A stretch of DNA of 22,751 bases from JANPCX01 sp031431125 (GCA_031431125.1 JANPCX010000067.1:1-22751), one strand, 5' to 3'; positions 1 to 8,220 are shown, counted from the first letter of the stretch. Translations and numbers: made by a program. The notes: generated by a model from the sequence alone, not told the origin.

Positions 1-320
1 GCCCCAGGTTGCTCGCGCGCTTCACGGCGCAGGGCAAGAGTCACGATGCTGAGGTGACTCAAACGGATCAGCGCTTGGCTGCGTGAGCATCGCCTGTACC
101 AACGGGGGGCTAAAAAGCAGCGAAGAAAGGGGGGGGGGCCTGCGGCGCCCTGGAAGGGGCCTTGAGGGCATAAAAAAACAGACAACAGAACACGCCAAAA
201 ATGAACCGCGTAAAGCGGACAATCTACTTGCTACAAAAGCGGACAGTTCTATTTGCTCTCAACATTGATGCAATTGGCGACATAAGCGCAACGCACCCTG
301 CACCTCTACAATTCAAAACA
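1..320. other. Gene-poor leader upstream of the metH riboswitch
   Basis: I recognise no gene here. Frame 3 on the plus strand is open from the window edge to a TGA at 84-86 (about 27 residues ending in QRLAA). It could be the tail of an upstream gene, but it resembles nothing I know. A run of ten G lies at 129-138. Around 195-260 the sequence turns A/T-richer and holds a tandem repeat listed separately. The minus-strand reading of 22-222 is proline/arginine-rich and has no domain character, so I do not call it. Confidence 0.5.
212..257. repeat. Tandem AAAGCGGACA repeat, possible insertion-sequence end remnant
   Basis: Two direct copies of a roughly 21-22 bp unit lie 24 bp apart. Copy 1 is at 212-232 and copy 2 at 236-257. 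Both begin AAAGCGGACA and end in TTGCT, differing at only a few central positions. Short tandem copies of this kind are typical of the ends of IS21-family elements, where they bind the transposase. No transposase gene or opposite end is visible, so this would be a relic at most. The family assignment is by resemblance only. Confidence 0.4.
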
Positions 321-417
321 ACCGAGGAGCGTTGCGACTACCACCCTGCACAGGAGGGTAGCCAGGCTCGGTACATGGACAATCCTGCTGTTTTCCGTGT
401 GAAACCGCGCTCACCCG
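321..417 (+). promoter_or_regulatory. SAH riboswitch (ahcY/metH-type)
   Basis: The region has the architecture of the S-adenosylhomocysteine riboswitch. The P1 helix pairs ACCGAG (321-326) with CTCGGT (367-372). The characteristic GAGGAGCG..TGC strand lies at 324-335. A hairpin at 338-361 pairs CTACC (338-342) with GGTAG (357-361). The pseudoknot P2 pairs GAGCG (327-331) with CGCTC (408-412). SAH riboswitches are known upstream of ahcY, metF and metH in beta- and gammaproteobacteria and turn expression on when SAH accumulates. Its position 80 nt upstream of metH fits that role. The pairings are seen directly; ligand specificity follows from the family consensus. Confidence 0.9.
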
Positions 418-465
418 ACCGCCCTCTCGGTGCTGGCCGCGGTGACGCTGGCTGGTCATGAGGGC
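407..465 (+). promoter_or_regulatory. Possible expression platform of the SAH riboswitch
   Basis: The 3' strand of pseudoknot P2 (408-412) can alternatively pair with downstream sequence. TCACC (411-415) is complementary to GGTGA (441-445), and the helix can continue with GC/GC after a one-base bulge. That helix would exclude P2. A second helix pairs GCCCTC (421-426) with GAGGGC (460-465). No uridine run follows, so this does not look like an intrinsic terminator. The metH start at 498 has no clear Shine-Dalgarno, so translational control is also uncertain. The functional reading is inference. Confidence 0.4.
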
Positions 466-497
466 TGCGGTTGATCCAACCCGAGCCTTGATTCCCT

Positions 498-3287
498 ATG
501 AACGCTACCGTAAAACCCGCCTCCCCAGCCACACCGCCCCCCTTGCGTCTGTCGGGTCTGGAGCCCGTCACGCTGGACACCAGCAGCCTGTTTGTGAACG
601 TGGGTGAGCGCACCAACGTCACCGGCTCCAAGGCGTTTGCCCGCATGATTTTGAGTGGCAACTTCGAGCAGGCCTTGAGCGTGGCCCGCCAGCAAGTGGA
701 AAACGGCGCGCAAATCATCGACATCAACATGGACGAAGCCATGTTGGACAGCCAAGCCGCCATGGTGCGGTTTTTGAACCTGATTGCCTCCGAGCCCGAA
801 ATTTCGCGCGTGCCCATCATGGTGGACAGCTCCAAATGGAGCGTCATCGAGGCTGGCCTCAAATGCATCCAGGGCAAAGGCATAGTCAACTCGATCTCGC
901 TCAAAGAGGGCGTGGAATCGTTCAAACACCAAGCCAAACTGATCAAACGTTATGGCGCGGCCACCGTGGTGATGGCCTTTGACGAAAAAGGCCAGGCCGA
1001 CACCTACCAGCGCAAGATTGAAATTTGCGAACGCGCCTACCGCATCTTGGTGGACGAGGTGGATTTCCCGCCGGAAGACATCATCTTCGATCCCAACATC
1101 TTCGCCATTGCGACCGGCATTGAAGAACACGACAACTACGCCGTCGATTTCATCAACGCCACACGTTGGATCAAAGAAAACCTGCCCGGTGCCCGGGTCA
1201 GTGGCGGCGTCAGCAATGTGAGTTTCAGTTTCCGTGGCAACGAACCCGTTCGCGAAGCCATTCACACCGTATTTCTTTACCACGCCATCCAAGCCGGGAT
1301 GGACATGGGCATCGTCAACGCCGGGATGATGGGCGTCTATGACGCCTTGGAGCCCGTGCTGCGCGAGCGTGTGGAAGATGTGGTGCTCAACCGCAAGCCC
1401 GTCTACCGACCGGGCGAAGCGGAGCTCACACCGGGCGAACGTTTGATCGAAGTGGCGGAAAACGCCAAGGGCGCCGCCAAAGACGACAGCGCCAAATTGG
1501 CCTGGCGCGCCAAAGAGGTGGACGACCGTCTGAGCCACGCCCTGGTGCACGGCATCACCGACTTCATCAACGTAGACACCGAAGAGGTCTTCCAGCGCAT
1601 CAAAGCCACCGGTGGCCGCCCCTTGCATGTGATTGAGGGCCCGTTAATGGCGGGAATGAACATCGTGGGTGATCTGTTCGGCCAAGGCAAGATGTTCTTG
1701 CCCCAGGTGGTGAAAAGCGCCCGCGTCATGAAACAGGCCGTCGGCCATTTGTTGCCCTACATCGAAGAAGAAAAGAAAGCCCTGGTGGACGCCGGCGGCG
1801 AGGCCAAAGCCAAAGGCAAGATCGTCATCGCCACGGTCAAGGGTGATGTGCACGACATTGGCAAAAACATCGTCACTGTGGTGCTTCAGTGCAACAACTT
1901 TGAAGTGGTCAACATGGGCGTGATGGTGGCCTGCAAGGACATTCTCGCCAAGGCCAAAGAGGAGGGGGCCGACATCATTGGTTTGTCGGGCCTCATCACA
2001 CCGAGCCTGGAAGAAATGCAGTACGTGGCCGCAGAAATGCAGCGCGACGACTACTTCCGCGAGCGTAAAACGCCGCTGCTGATTGGCGGCGCCACTTGCA
2101 GCCGCGTGCACACCGCCGTGAAAATTTCACCGCACTACGAAGGCCCCGTGGTTTATGTGCCGGACGCCAGCCGCAGCGTGGGCGTGTGCAGCGATTTGCT
2201 CTCAGACGAACGTGCCAAAACTTTTGTAGACGACTTGAAAACCGACTACGACAAAGTGCGCGCCCTGCATGCGGGGAAAAAGTCGACGCCTTTGGTCACG
2301 CTGGCACAAGCCCGGGCCAACAAGACACCCCTGGACTGGGCGGCCTACCAACCCGCCAAACCCAAATTCCTCGGTCGCCGCGTTTTCAAAAACTACGACC
2401 TGGCCGAGCTGGCCACCTGCATCGACTGGGGCCCTTTCTTTCAAACCTGGGATTTGGCCGGTGCCTACCCGGCCATCTTGAATGACGAGGTGGTCGGTGA
2501 GTCCGCGCGGCGTGTCTTGGTCGATGGCCAACAAATGCTCAAACGTTTGATCGAAGGCCGCTGGCTCACCGCCAATGGCGTGATCGGCCTCTACTCCGCC
2601 AACACGGTCGACGACGATGTGATCGAGGTCTACACGGACGAGTCACGCTCCGAGGTGCTGCTGCGCTGGGCCCCGCTGCGCATGCAAAGCGAGCGGCCGA
2701 CGGTGGATGGCCCGGATGGACAAAAAGTTAAGCGCCCCAACCGCTGCCTGGCCGACTTCATCGCCCCCAAAAGCAGCGGCGTGGCAGACTACATCGGCCT
2801 TTTTTCTGTGACCTCGGGCCTCGGTGCCGAGAAGAAAGAAAAGCAGTTTCACGATGCCCAAGACGACTACAGCGGCATCATGTTCAAAGCCTTGGCCGAC
2901 CGCCTGGCCGAAGCTTTCGCGGAGCGTTTGCACCAGCGCGTGCGCACCGAGTTGTGGGGTTATGCGCCCGACGAAGCACTGAGCGTGGAGGCGTTGATTG
3001 CCGAGAAGTACCAAGGCATACGACCCGCACCCGGCTACCCCGCTTGCCCCGACCACACGGTCAAATCCGACATGTTCCGCGCCTTGGCATGCATTGATAT
3101 CGACATGGGCCTGACCGAGAGCTGGGCCATGACACCGGCGGCCAGCGTCAGTGGTTTTTACCTGGCCCACCCGCAGGCGGCTTATTTCAATGTGGGCAAG
3201 GTGGGGGACGACCAGTTGTTAGAGTGGTCAGACCGCCAGGGGCTGGATGTGGCGGTGGTGAAGCGCTCGTTGGCGGTTTGGGGCTGA
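498..3287 (+). CDS. metH: Cobalamin-dependent methionine synthase, C-terminal modules (folate, cobalamin, AdoMet domains)
   Basis: This is methionine synthase without its first module. The 929-residue protein begins with the methyltetrahydrofolate-binding domain (about residues 25-300, including VNVGERTNVTGS and DINMDEAMLDS). The cap and cobalamin-binding modules follow (about 335-570), with the base-off histidine motif GDVHDIGKN at 449-457. The AdoMet-dependent reactivation domain is C-terminal (about 600-929), with RPAPGYPACPDHT at 842-854. E. coli MetH is about 1,230 residues. The missing ~300 are the homocysteine/zinc domain, which many betaproteobacteria encode as a separate gene; no such gene is in this window. 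The enzyme transfers methyl from methyl-THF through cobalamin to homocysteine in the cytosol. The ATG at 498 is the first good start after the SAH riboswitch, although it lacks a strong ribosome binding site. Confidence 0.95.
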   Translation: MNATVKPASPATPPPLRLSGLEPVTLDTSSLFVNVGERTNVTGSKAFARMILSGNFEQALSVARQQVENGAQIIDINMDEAMLDSQAAMVRFLNLIASEPEISRVPIMVDSSKWSVIEAGLKCIQGKGIVNSISLKEGVESFKHQAKLIKRYGAATVVMAFDEKGQADTYQRKIEICERAYRILVDEVDFPPEDIIFDPNIFAIATGIEEHDNYAVDFINATRWIKENLPGARVSGGVSNVSFSFRGNEPVREAIHTVFLYHAIQAGMDMGIVNAGMMGVYDALEPVLRERVEDVVLNRKPVYRPGEAELTPGERLIEVAENAKGAAKDDSAKLAWRAKEVDDRLSHALVHGITDFINVDTEEVFQRIKATGGRPLHVIEGPLMAGMNIVGDLFGQGKMFLPQVVKSARVMKQAVGHLLPYIEEEKKALVDAGGEAKAKGKIVIATVKGDVHDIGKNIVTVVLQCNNFEVVNMGVMVACKDILAKAKEEGADIIGLSGLITPSLEEMQYVAAEMQRDDYFRERKTPLLIGGATCSRVHTAVKISPHYEGPVVYVPDASRSVGVCSDLLSDERAKTFVDDLKTDYDKVRALHAGKKSTPLVTLAQARANKTPLDWAAYQPAKPKFLGRRVFKNYDLAELATCIDWGPFFQTWDLAGAYPAILNDEVVGESARRVLVDGQQMLKRLIEGRWLTANGVIGLYSANTVDDDVIEVYTDESRSEVLLRWAPLRMQSERPTVDGPDGQKVKRPNRCLADFIAPKSSGVADYIGLFSVTSGLGAEKKEKQFHDAQDDYSGIMFKALADRLAEAFAERLHQRVRTELWGYAPDEALSVEALIAEKYQGIRPAPGYPACPDHTVKSDMFRALACIDIDMGLTESWAMTPAASVSGFYLAHPQAAYFNVGKVGDDQLLEWSDRQGLDVAVVKRSLAVWG

Positions 3288-3302
3288 GGCAGCAGTAGAA
3301 CG

Positions 3303-3815
3303 ATGCAGCAGTTGAAGAAATCCGCCTTGGCTTGCTTGATGAGCTGCATCCCGGCGCTCACTGGTGCGCAGGGCAGCTGGACGCCCACCGAGCAGCAAAA
3401 ATTGAACCTCAACCTGGCCACACAGCAGTACTTCCACCTGAGCGAGCGGGGAGAGTTCCCTGCCGCCTATTCCATGTTGTCCAAAGACCTGCAGCAAAGC
3501 ATCAGCCTGGAGCGTTGGTCGATACGGCAGGCCGAATTCAACGCCCGCATGGGTGAGGTGGTGGAGCGCGGCATTCGCAACATCACTTGGGGACAGGAGC
3601 CCGTCCCAGCGGGTCCGGTCAAGGTCTTGGCTGCGGTCGACCACAGTGGCAAGTTTCGCAACGCCGACATCCACTGCGGCAAGTTGTTCTGGCAGCAACA
3701 AGCCGATGGTTCGTTCAAGCTGTTGCGTGAAATCGAGAACAGCATCGACAAAAAAGCACAGTCACAAATGACGACCGAGCAACTGGCGGAGGCGCGGAAA
3801 AAAATGCGTTGTTGA
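3303..3815 (+). CDS. Secreted DUF4019-like protein
   Basis: This encodes a 170-residue protein with a signal peptide: basic MQQLKK, a hydrophobic stretch to about residue 22, and likely cleavage near TGA-QG. The mature part reads like the DUF4019 family. It has a helical segment with YFHLSERGEFPAAYSMLSK, then ISLERW followed by a GEVVERGIRNI segment, then beta-rich sequence to a charged C terminus. The family has no established activity, so the role is unknown; export to the periplasm is likely. The start lies 15 bp after the metH stop, so co-transcription is plausible, with only a weak GAGG upstream. A 12-bp hairpin follows the stop codon. Family assignment is by pattern recognition and is moderately sure. 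Confidence 0.75.
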   Translation: MQQLKKSALACLMSCIPALTGAQGSWTPTEQQKLNLNLATQQYFHLSERGEFPAAYSMLSKDLQQSISLERWSIRQAEFNARMGEVVERGIRNITWGQEPVPAGPVKVLAAVDHSGKFRNADIHCGKLFWQQQADGSFKLLREIENSIDKKAQSQMTTEQLAEARKKMRC

Positions 3816-3825
3816 GCCGTGGTCG

Positions 3826-3852
3826 TTCATCCTGCTGTGTCAGTAGGATGAA
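3826..3852. terminator. Bidirectional terminator-like hairpin between convergent genes
   Basis: TTCATCCTGCTG (3826-3837) pairs with CAGTAGGATGAA (3841-3852), giving a 12-bp stem with one G-U pair and a three-base loop. It lies between the stop of the plus-strand gene (3815) and the stop of the minus-strand gene (3859). No long T run follows on either strand, so termination strength is uncertain, but the position is that expected of a shared terminator. Confidence 0.6.
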
Positions 3853-3858
3853 GGCCTG

Positions 3859-4491
3859 TCAGGTTGACGCCATCAACGCGGTGATTTGCGCCCTCAAGCT
3901 CTCTACCGGTGCGTAGCCGCGGCATACCAAATGCAGCTCGTCACCCTTTTGCGCGATCACGGCCGGGAAGCCGGTGATGCCCCAGGTTTGGCTTTGCGCG
4001 AAGTCTTTCGCGGTCGCCTCGCGTAGCGCGGATGAGGCAAAGGTTTTGGCGAAGTCAGCGCGTGGCAGGCCGATTGACTCGGCCACGTCAGCCAGCACCG
4101 CCGCTTGCGTGACGTCTTTTCCTTCGGCATAAAAAGCGGTCTGCACCGCTTTGAAGTAACGCCAGGTGTGCTGCGGCCAGAGTAGGCGCACCGTGATGGT
4201 GGCGCGGCTGGCAGGTTCGGTGTCGTAGATGAAGCCGGGCTCGTCCAAGGCTGTATGCGGGCTGGCAACAAAGGGCAAGCCACTGGCTTGTGCGACATGG
4301 TGCCAGTGGCCAAAAATTTCTTGCGCGCGTTCTGGCTTCAATAGCTCGGTCGTGTAGGGCCGCAAGCCACCCATCACCAGCGCCAGCTGCAAGGGCTGCA
4401 GATCGCCTGGTTCAGCCAGCAGTTCAGAGATGGTGCGGCCAAAGCCATAACACCAAGAACACATGGGGTCGGCGACGTAGATGAGGTTCAT
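3859..4491 (-). CDS. DsbA family (FrnE-like) thiol oxidoreductase
   Basis: This 210-residue thioredoxin-fold protein is related to DsbA/FrnE. From the chosen start it opens MNLIYVADPMCSWCYGFG, so the CxxC active site is C11-S-W-C14 directly after the first beta strand. A helical insertion follows, then the cis-proline loop GITGFPAVIA, as in DsbA-like enzymes. There is no signal peptide, so it should act in the cytosol; substrates are unknown. The frame is open to a TTG at 4579-4581, but those 30 extra residues precede the conserved first strand and look unrelated to the fold, so I chose the ATG at 4489-4491. It is convergent with the DUF4019-like gene and divergent from the DUF1800 gene. Confidence 0.85.
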   Translation of the reverse strand: MNLIYVADPMCSWCYGFGRTISELLAEPGDLQPLQLALVMGGLRPYTTELLKPERAQEIFGHWHHVAQASGLPFVASPHTALDEPGFIYDTEPASRATITVRLLWPQHTWRYFKAVQTAFYAEGKDVTQAAVLADVAESIGLPRADFAKTFASSALREATAKDFAQSQTWGITGFPAVIAQKGDELHLVCRGYAPVESLRAQITALMAST

Positions 4492-4790
4492 GGGCTTGAC
4501 GAATGGTTGGGGCAGTGAAGGGCTGTGTTCGATAGTCAAACAATTGCCAGCGAATGTAAGTAACTTGTCATTTGAGAACAATTCCCGCTTTTTCCACTGT
4601 TGATGCGGTCAACATGCGGTCCTGGCGCTTGGGTTGGCGAGGCGACGGCTCTCTAGAGCGCCCCCAGACCTGTCGTTTTGCACCAGGGCCCCCAAGGGGG
4701 ATGAAAAACCTTGGGAGCGGCCCGGCGTTTTCTCATGAGGAGATGAATGTGATCGTGATTTTGCGCTCCCTGGCCCCTAAGGGGTCCTCC
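4492..4790. other. Divergent intergenic region with C-tract/G-tract hairpins
   Basis: This 299-bp stretch separates the minus-strand DsbA-like gene from the plus-strand DUF1800 gene. The DUF1800 frame stays open back to 4572, but the upstream residues are arginine/glycine-rich, lack domain character and precede the lipoprotein signal. Two short palindromes stand out: CCCCC-AA-GGGGG at 4689-4700, and CCCC-TAA-GGGG at 4774-4784, only six bases before the start codon. The sequence after the first palindrome (about 4701-4725) has the style of extragenic repeats common in Comamonadaceae, which I say from memory only. A GAGGAG at 4737-4742 abuts an in-frame ATG at 4743, too close to act as its ribosome binding site. 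Confidence 0.5.
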
Positions 4791-6539
4791 ATGACCTACC
4801 TGCGGGCGGCAACAGCCCTGGGTTTGGCGTTGGTGTTGGCCGCCTGCGGCGGCGGTGGTGGTGGTACTTCAACGACCAACGTCTCACCGTCGGGTGAGCC
4901 CGTCGCTTCGCGCTCTGAAGCAGCCCGGTTCTTGAACCAAGCCACTTTCGGCTCCACCGAAGCCGAACTCAACAAGCTCATGGTCTCGGGCTACAGCAAC
5001 TGGATTGACGAACAGTGGGCCAAACCACGCAGCACCCACCGCGCCAACTGGGAAGCCTGGGACGCGGCCATCAAAGCCGTCAACAGCAGCAACAGCATCG
5101 GACAAGACGGGGTCACGAACTCGTTCTGGAAAGCAGCCCTGGTCGGTGAAGACCAGTTGCGTCAACGTGTGGCCTATGCGCTGTCGCAAATTTTTGTGGT
5201 GTCTTTGGTGGACAGTGCAGTCGCCAATGACCCACGTGCAGTGGCCGCCTACTTGGACATGCTGGCCGACAACACCGACGGCAACTACCGCACATTGCTG
5301 GAAGCCGTCTCTCGGCACCCCATGATGGGCACCTATTTGTCCCACCTGCGCAATCAGAAGGCGGATCCCCGAACTGGCCGCGTGCCTGACGAAAACTATT
5401 CGCGCGAGGTGATGCAGCTCTTCTCCATCGGCGTCCACGAACTTCAAGCCGATGGTCGCCAGCGTTTGGTGGGCGGTAAACCCGTGGACACCTACACACC
5501 CGCCGACATCAGCGGTTTGGCCAAGGTGTTCACCGGTTTCAGCTGGGTCTGCCCGGCCATGAACAACAACTGTTTCTCCAACGGCAGTTCGGGCGGGGTG
5601 AGCGATCCCGATCGTGCGTTCAAATCCATGGTGGGTTACCCGGCGTTTCACAGCCAAGAAGAAAAACGGTTCTTGGGCACGGTGATCCCCGCGCAGACAA
5701 CGGCCAATCCCGATGCCAGCTTGAAGACTGCGCTGGATGCGCTTGCCAACCACGCCAATGTGGGGCCCTTCATTGGCAAACAAATGATTCAGCGCCTGGT
5801 CACCAGCAACCCCAGTCCCGACTACGTTGCCGCAGTTGCTGCCGCCTTCAACAACAACGGTCAGGGCGTGCGGGGTGACATGAAAGCGGTGATCAAGGCA
5901 GTGTTGCTGCACCCCCAAGCCCGGGCCACGAGCAACAGCTCGGGGCAGTTGCGGGATTCGCTATTGCGCACCACGGCCTTCATGCGGGCCTATGGCTTCA
6001 ATTCCGACACCGGCAACTTTCGCATGGGCAACACCGACAACCCAGGCACATCGCTCGGCATGTCACCCATGCGCTCGCCCTCGGTGTTCAATTTTTTCCG
6101 CCCGGGTTATGTACCACCGGGTACACAAACAGCGGCGGCCGGTTTGGTCGCGCCCGAAATGCAATTGGCCCAAGAAACCACCGCCGCGGGATATGTGAAT
6201 TTCATTCGGGATGCAGTGGCCTTTGGTTTGGGGCAAAACAATGCCCAAGTCAACGGCGTGACGGTCAACCGCCGCGACTTACAAGGCAACCTCGCAGCCG
6301 ATTTGGCCCTCGCGGACAAACCGGCGGATTTGGTGGCGCGCGTCAATACCTTGCTCTTGCAAGGCCGCATGTCCAACGCCTTGCGCGATGAAATTGTGGG
6401 CGCGGTGAGTAAGTTGGCCATCCCCGCATTGGCGGCCAACGGCTCCAACCAAACCCAAGTCGACAGCGCCAAACGGGCGCGTGTCAACGCCACACTGCTT
6501 TTGGTGCTGGCGGCGCCTGAATACCAAGTCACTCCTTGA
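4791..6539 (+). CDS. DUF1800 family lipoprotein
   Basis: This encodes a 582-residue DUF1800 protein. The N terminus is a lipoprotein signal: MTYLRAATALGLALVLAAC with the lipobox cysteine at residue 19, then a polyglycine linker. Family hallmarks follow: RFLNQATFGSTEAE early, NYSREVMQLFSIG in the middle, a QRLVTSNPSPDYV segment, and MRSPSVFNFFRPGYVPPG near the end. DUF1800 has no established biochemical activity and is very often encoded next to a DUF1501 protein, as here. The start was placed at 4791 because it gives a canonical lipoprotein signal. An in-frame ATG at 4743 would put 16 residues ahead of it. The downstream gene starts seven bases after this stop, so the two form an operon. Likely location is the periplasmic face of a membrane. 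Confidence 0.85.
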   Translation: MTYLRAATALGLALVLAACGGGGGGTSTTNVSPSGEPVASRSEAARFLNQATFGSTEAELNKLMVSGYSNWIDEQWAKPRSTHRANWEAWDAAIKAVNSSNSIGQDGVTNSFWKAALVGEDQLRQRVAYALSQIFVVSLVDSAVANDPRAVAAYLDMLADNTDGNYRTLLEAVSRHPMMGTYLSHLRNQKADPRTGRVPDENYSREVMQLFSIGVHELQADGRQRLVGGKPVDTYTPADISGLAKVFTGFSWVCPAMNNNCFSNGSSGGVSDPDRAFKSMVGYPAFHSQEEKRFLGTVIPAQTTANPDASLKTALDALANHANVGPFIGKQMIQRLVTSNPSPDYVAAVAAAFNNNGQGVRGDMKAVIKAVLLHPQARATSNSSGQLRDSLLRTTAFMRAYGFNSDTGNFRMGNTDNPGTSLGMSPMRSPSVFNFFRPGYVPPGTQTAAAGLVAPEMQLAQETTAAGYVNFIRDAVAFGLGQNNAQVNGVTVNRRDLQGNLAADLALADKPADLVARVNTLLLQGRMSNALRDEIVGAVSKLAIPALAANGSNQTQVDSAKRARVNATLLLVLAAPEYQVTP

Positions 6540-6546
6540 GGTCAAG

Positions 6547-8118
6547 ATGAGCAAACACCACGATACCGGCCTGCAAAAGGCCTCCCGCAGGTTGTTTTTG
6601 CAACAAGCCGGCGCTTTGTCCACCTTGGGCGTGGCCGGCGCACCGCTGGCGCTGAACCTGGCCGCCATCGGCTCAGCCGCCGCACAAACCGCGTCCGACT
6701 ACAAAGCCTTGGTTTGTTTGTTTTTGTTCGGCGGCAACGATGCCTTCAACATGGTGTTGCCCACCGACGCCGCGTCGTGGGCCAATTACTCGGCCATTCG
6801 CAACCAGGCGCCCGACTCCATTGCCTTGCTGGCGCCGGGCACTGCGGTCAATGCCGGCGCGGCGGCGGCTTCGCCAGCGCGGCTCGGCGGCGTGCTGCCC
6901 ATCATTCCCACCAATGCACAGGGCCGAACTTTTGCACTGCACCCGTCGATGGGCACCCTGCGCGACATGTTCAACACCGACAAACGTTTGGCCGTGATTG
7001 CCAATGTTGGACCTTTGATATTGCCGACCACCAAAACGCAGTACGGGCAAAGCAGCCACCCCAAACCGGCAAGTTTGTTTTCGCACAACGACCAGCAAAA
7101 CACCTGGCAAAGTTTCAAAACCGAAGGTGCCACTGTGGGTTGGGGTGGGCGTTTGGGCGACCTGCTCGCCGCCCAAAACAGCCGCGCCATCTTCACCAGC
7201 ATTTCCGCCGCCGGCAACGCGGTCTGGTTGTCGGGGCAAAACATCAAGCAGTACCAAGTCAGCACCAACGGCGCGATTCGTTTGGGGGCCGACAGTGGGG
7301 GCCGTGTATATGGTTCGACCGACGTGGCGGCGGCATTGGAGCGCATCGTCAGCACCAGCCGCTCCGGCCACTTGATAGACACCGACTTGGCGGCGATTTC
7401 CAAACGGTCTTTGGACGCCGAGGTCGCCTTGCGAACCACGCTCAAGGACCCAGGCAATGCGCTGTTTGGCACCGCACCCGCCAGCGGCGGCTACAACGCC
7501 AACAACGATCCCAAACTGCAGTATGACAACCCGCTGACAGGCACCAAATCGTTCAACGGTTTGGCTCAACAGCTGCAGGTGGTGGCGCGCATGATCGATG
7601 CCAGCAGCGCGGCTGGCATCGGTGCCAAACGTCAGGTGTTTTTTGTGAGCATGGGCGGTTTTGACACCCACGATTTCCAAAACCGCAACCAAGCCGACCT
7701 CATGGCACGTCTGTCACACGCGCTGCGTTACTTCGACACCACCTTGGCTGCGATGGGCGCACAAAACCAAGTGACGACTTTCACCGCCAGCGACTTTGGC
7801 CGCACCTTCACCAGCAATGGCGACGGCACCGACCACGGCTGGGGCTCCCATCATTTTGTGATGGGCGGCGCGGTCAAGGGCGGCGACATCTACGGCACCT
7901 TCCCGGTGCTCGGCAGCAAAAACGCCAACAACAATAACTTTGACAGCAGCCCCAACCAACTCGGCAATGGCAGTTTGTTGCCCGAGGTATCGGTCGATCA
8001 AATGGGCGCCACCTTGGCGCGTTGGTTTGGCGTGGCTGACGGCCAGCTCGGCGATGTGTTCCCGAGCTTGGCAAACTTTGATGTCTCCAAGCGGAACTTG
8101 GGGTTCATGAACACCTGA
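6547..8118 (+). CDS. DUF1501 family protein, Tat-exported
   Basis: This 523-residue DUF1501 protein begins with a twin-arginine signal: SRRLFLQQAG at about residues 13-22, a hydrophobic segment, and an Ala-rich cleavage region near residue 47. Family motifs include LFLFGGNDAFNMVLP, VSMGGFDTHDFQNRNQ, FTASDFGRTFTSNGDGTDHGWG and LPEVSVDQMGATLARWFGV. DUF1501 is structurally related to the alkaline phosphatase/sulfatase superfamily, but no reaction has been established. Tat export suggests it folds in the cytosol before translocation, perhaps with a metal. The start follows a GAGG overlapping the end of the DUF1800 gene. The frame is open back to 6481, but that start overlaps DUF1800 and precedes the Tat signal. 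Confidence 0.88.
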   Translation: MSKHHDTGLQKASRRLFLQQAGALSTLGVAGAPLALNLAAIGSAAAQTASDYKALVCLFLFGGNDAFNMVLPTDAASWANYSAIRNQAPDSIALLAPGTAVNAGAAAASPARLGGVLPIIPTNAQGRTFALHPSMGTLRDMFNTDKRLAVIANVGPLILPTTKTQYGQSSHPKPASLFSHNDQQNTWQSFKTEGATVGWGGRLGDLLAAQNSRAIFTSISAAGNAVWLSGQNIKQYQVSTNGAIRLGADSGGRVYGSTDVAAALERIVSTSRSGHLIDTDLAAISKRSLDAEVALRTTLKDPGNALFGTAPASGGYNANNDPKLQYDNPLTGTKSFNGLAQQLQVVARMIDASSAAGIGAKRQVFFVSMGGFDTHDFQNRNQADLMARLSHALRYFDTTLAAMGAQNQVTTFTASDFGRTFTSNGDGTDHGWGSHHFVMGGAVKGGDIYGTFPVLGSKNANNNNFDSSPNQLGNGSLLPEVSVDQMGATLARWFGVADGQLGDVFPSLANFDVSKRNLGFMNT

Positions 8119-8169
8119 TTCACGGGTGCAACCACGGCGCTGCGGCGGATGACGATTGTTGAATGAACC

Positions 8170-8195
8170 GTCATTCCCGCCTGCGCGGGAATGAC
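8170..8195. repeat. dRS3-like hairpin repeat, copy A
   Basis: GTCATTCCCGC (8170-8180) pairs perfectly with GCGGGAATGAC (8185-8195) around a four-base loop. The ATTCCC-N8-GGGAAT core matches the dRS3-type repeats first described in Neisseria and seen in many proteobacteria. Two related copies lie near 18931-19030. All three are associated with a TGAATCGC octamer, here at 8203-8210. The hairpin sits between two convergent stop codons (8118 and 8221) and may double as a bidirectional terminator. Confidence 0.75.
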
Positions 8196-8220
8196 AACGC
8201 GTTGAATCGCACCCGTTGAT

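Noticed and set aside
129..138. Run of ten G as a possible phase-variation tract
   Set aside because: It is not inside or near the promoter of any gene I can support, so there is nothing for it to switch.
456..1628. Long minus-strand frame opposite metH
   Set aside because: It mirrors the codon structure of metH, has no recognisable motif and crosses the riboswitch side of the gene start.
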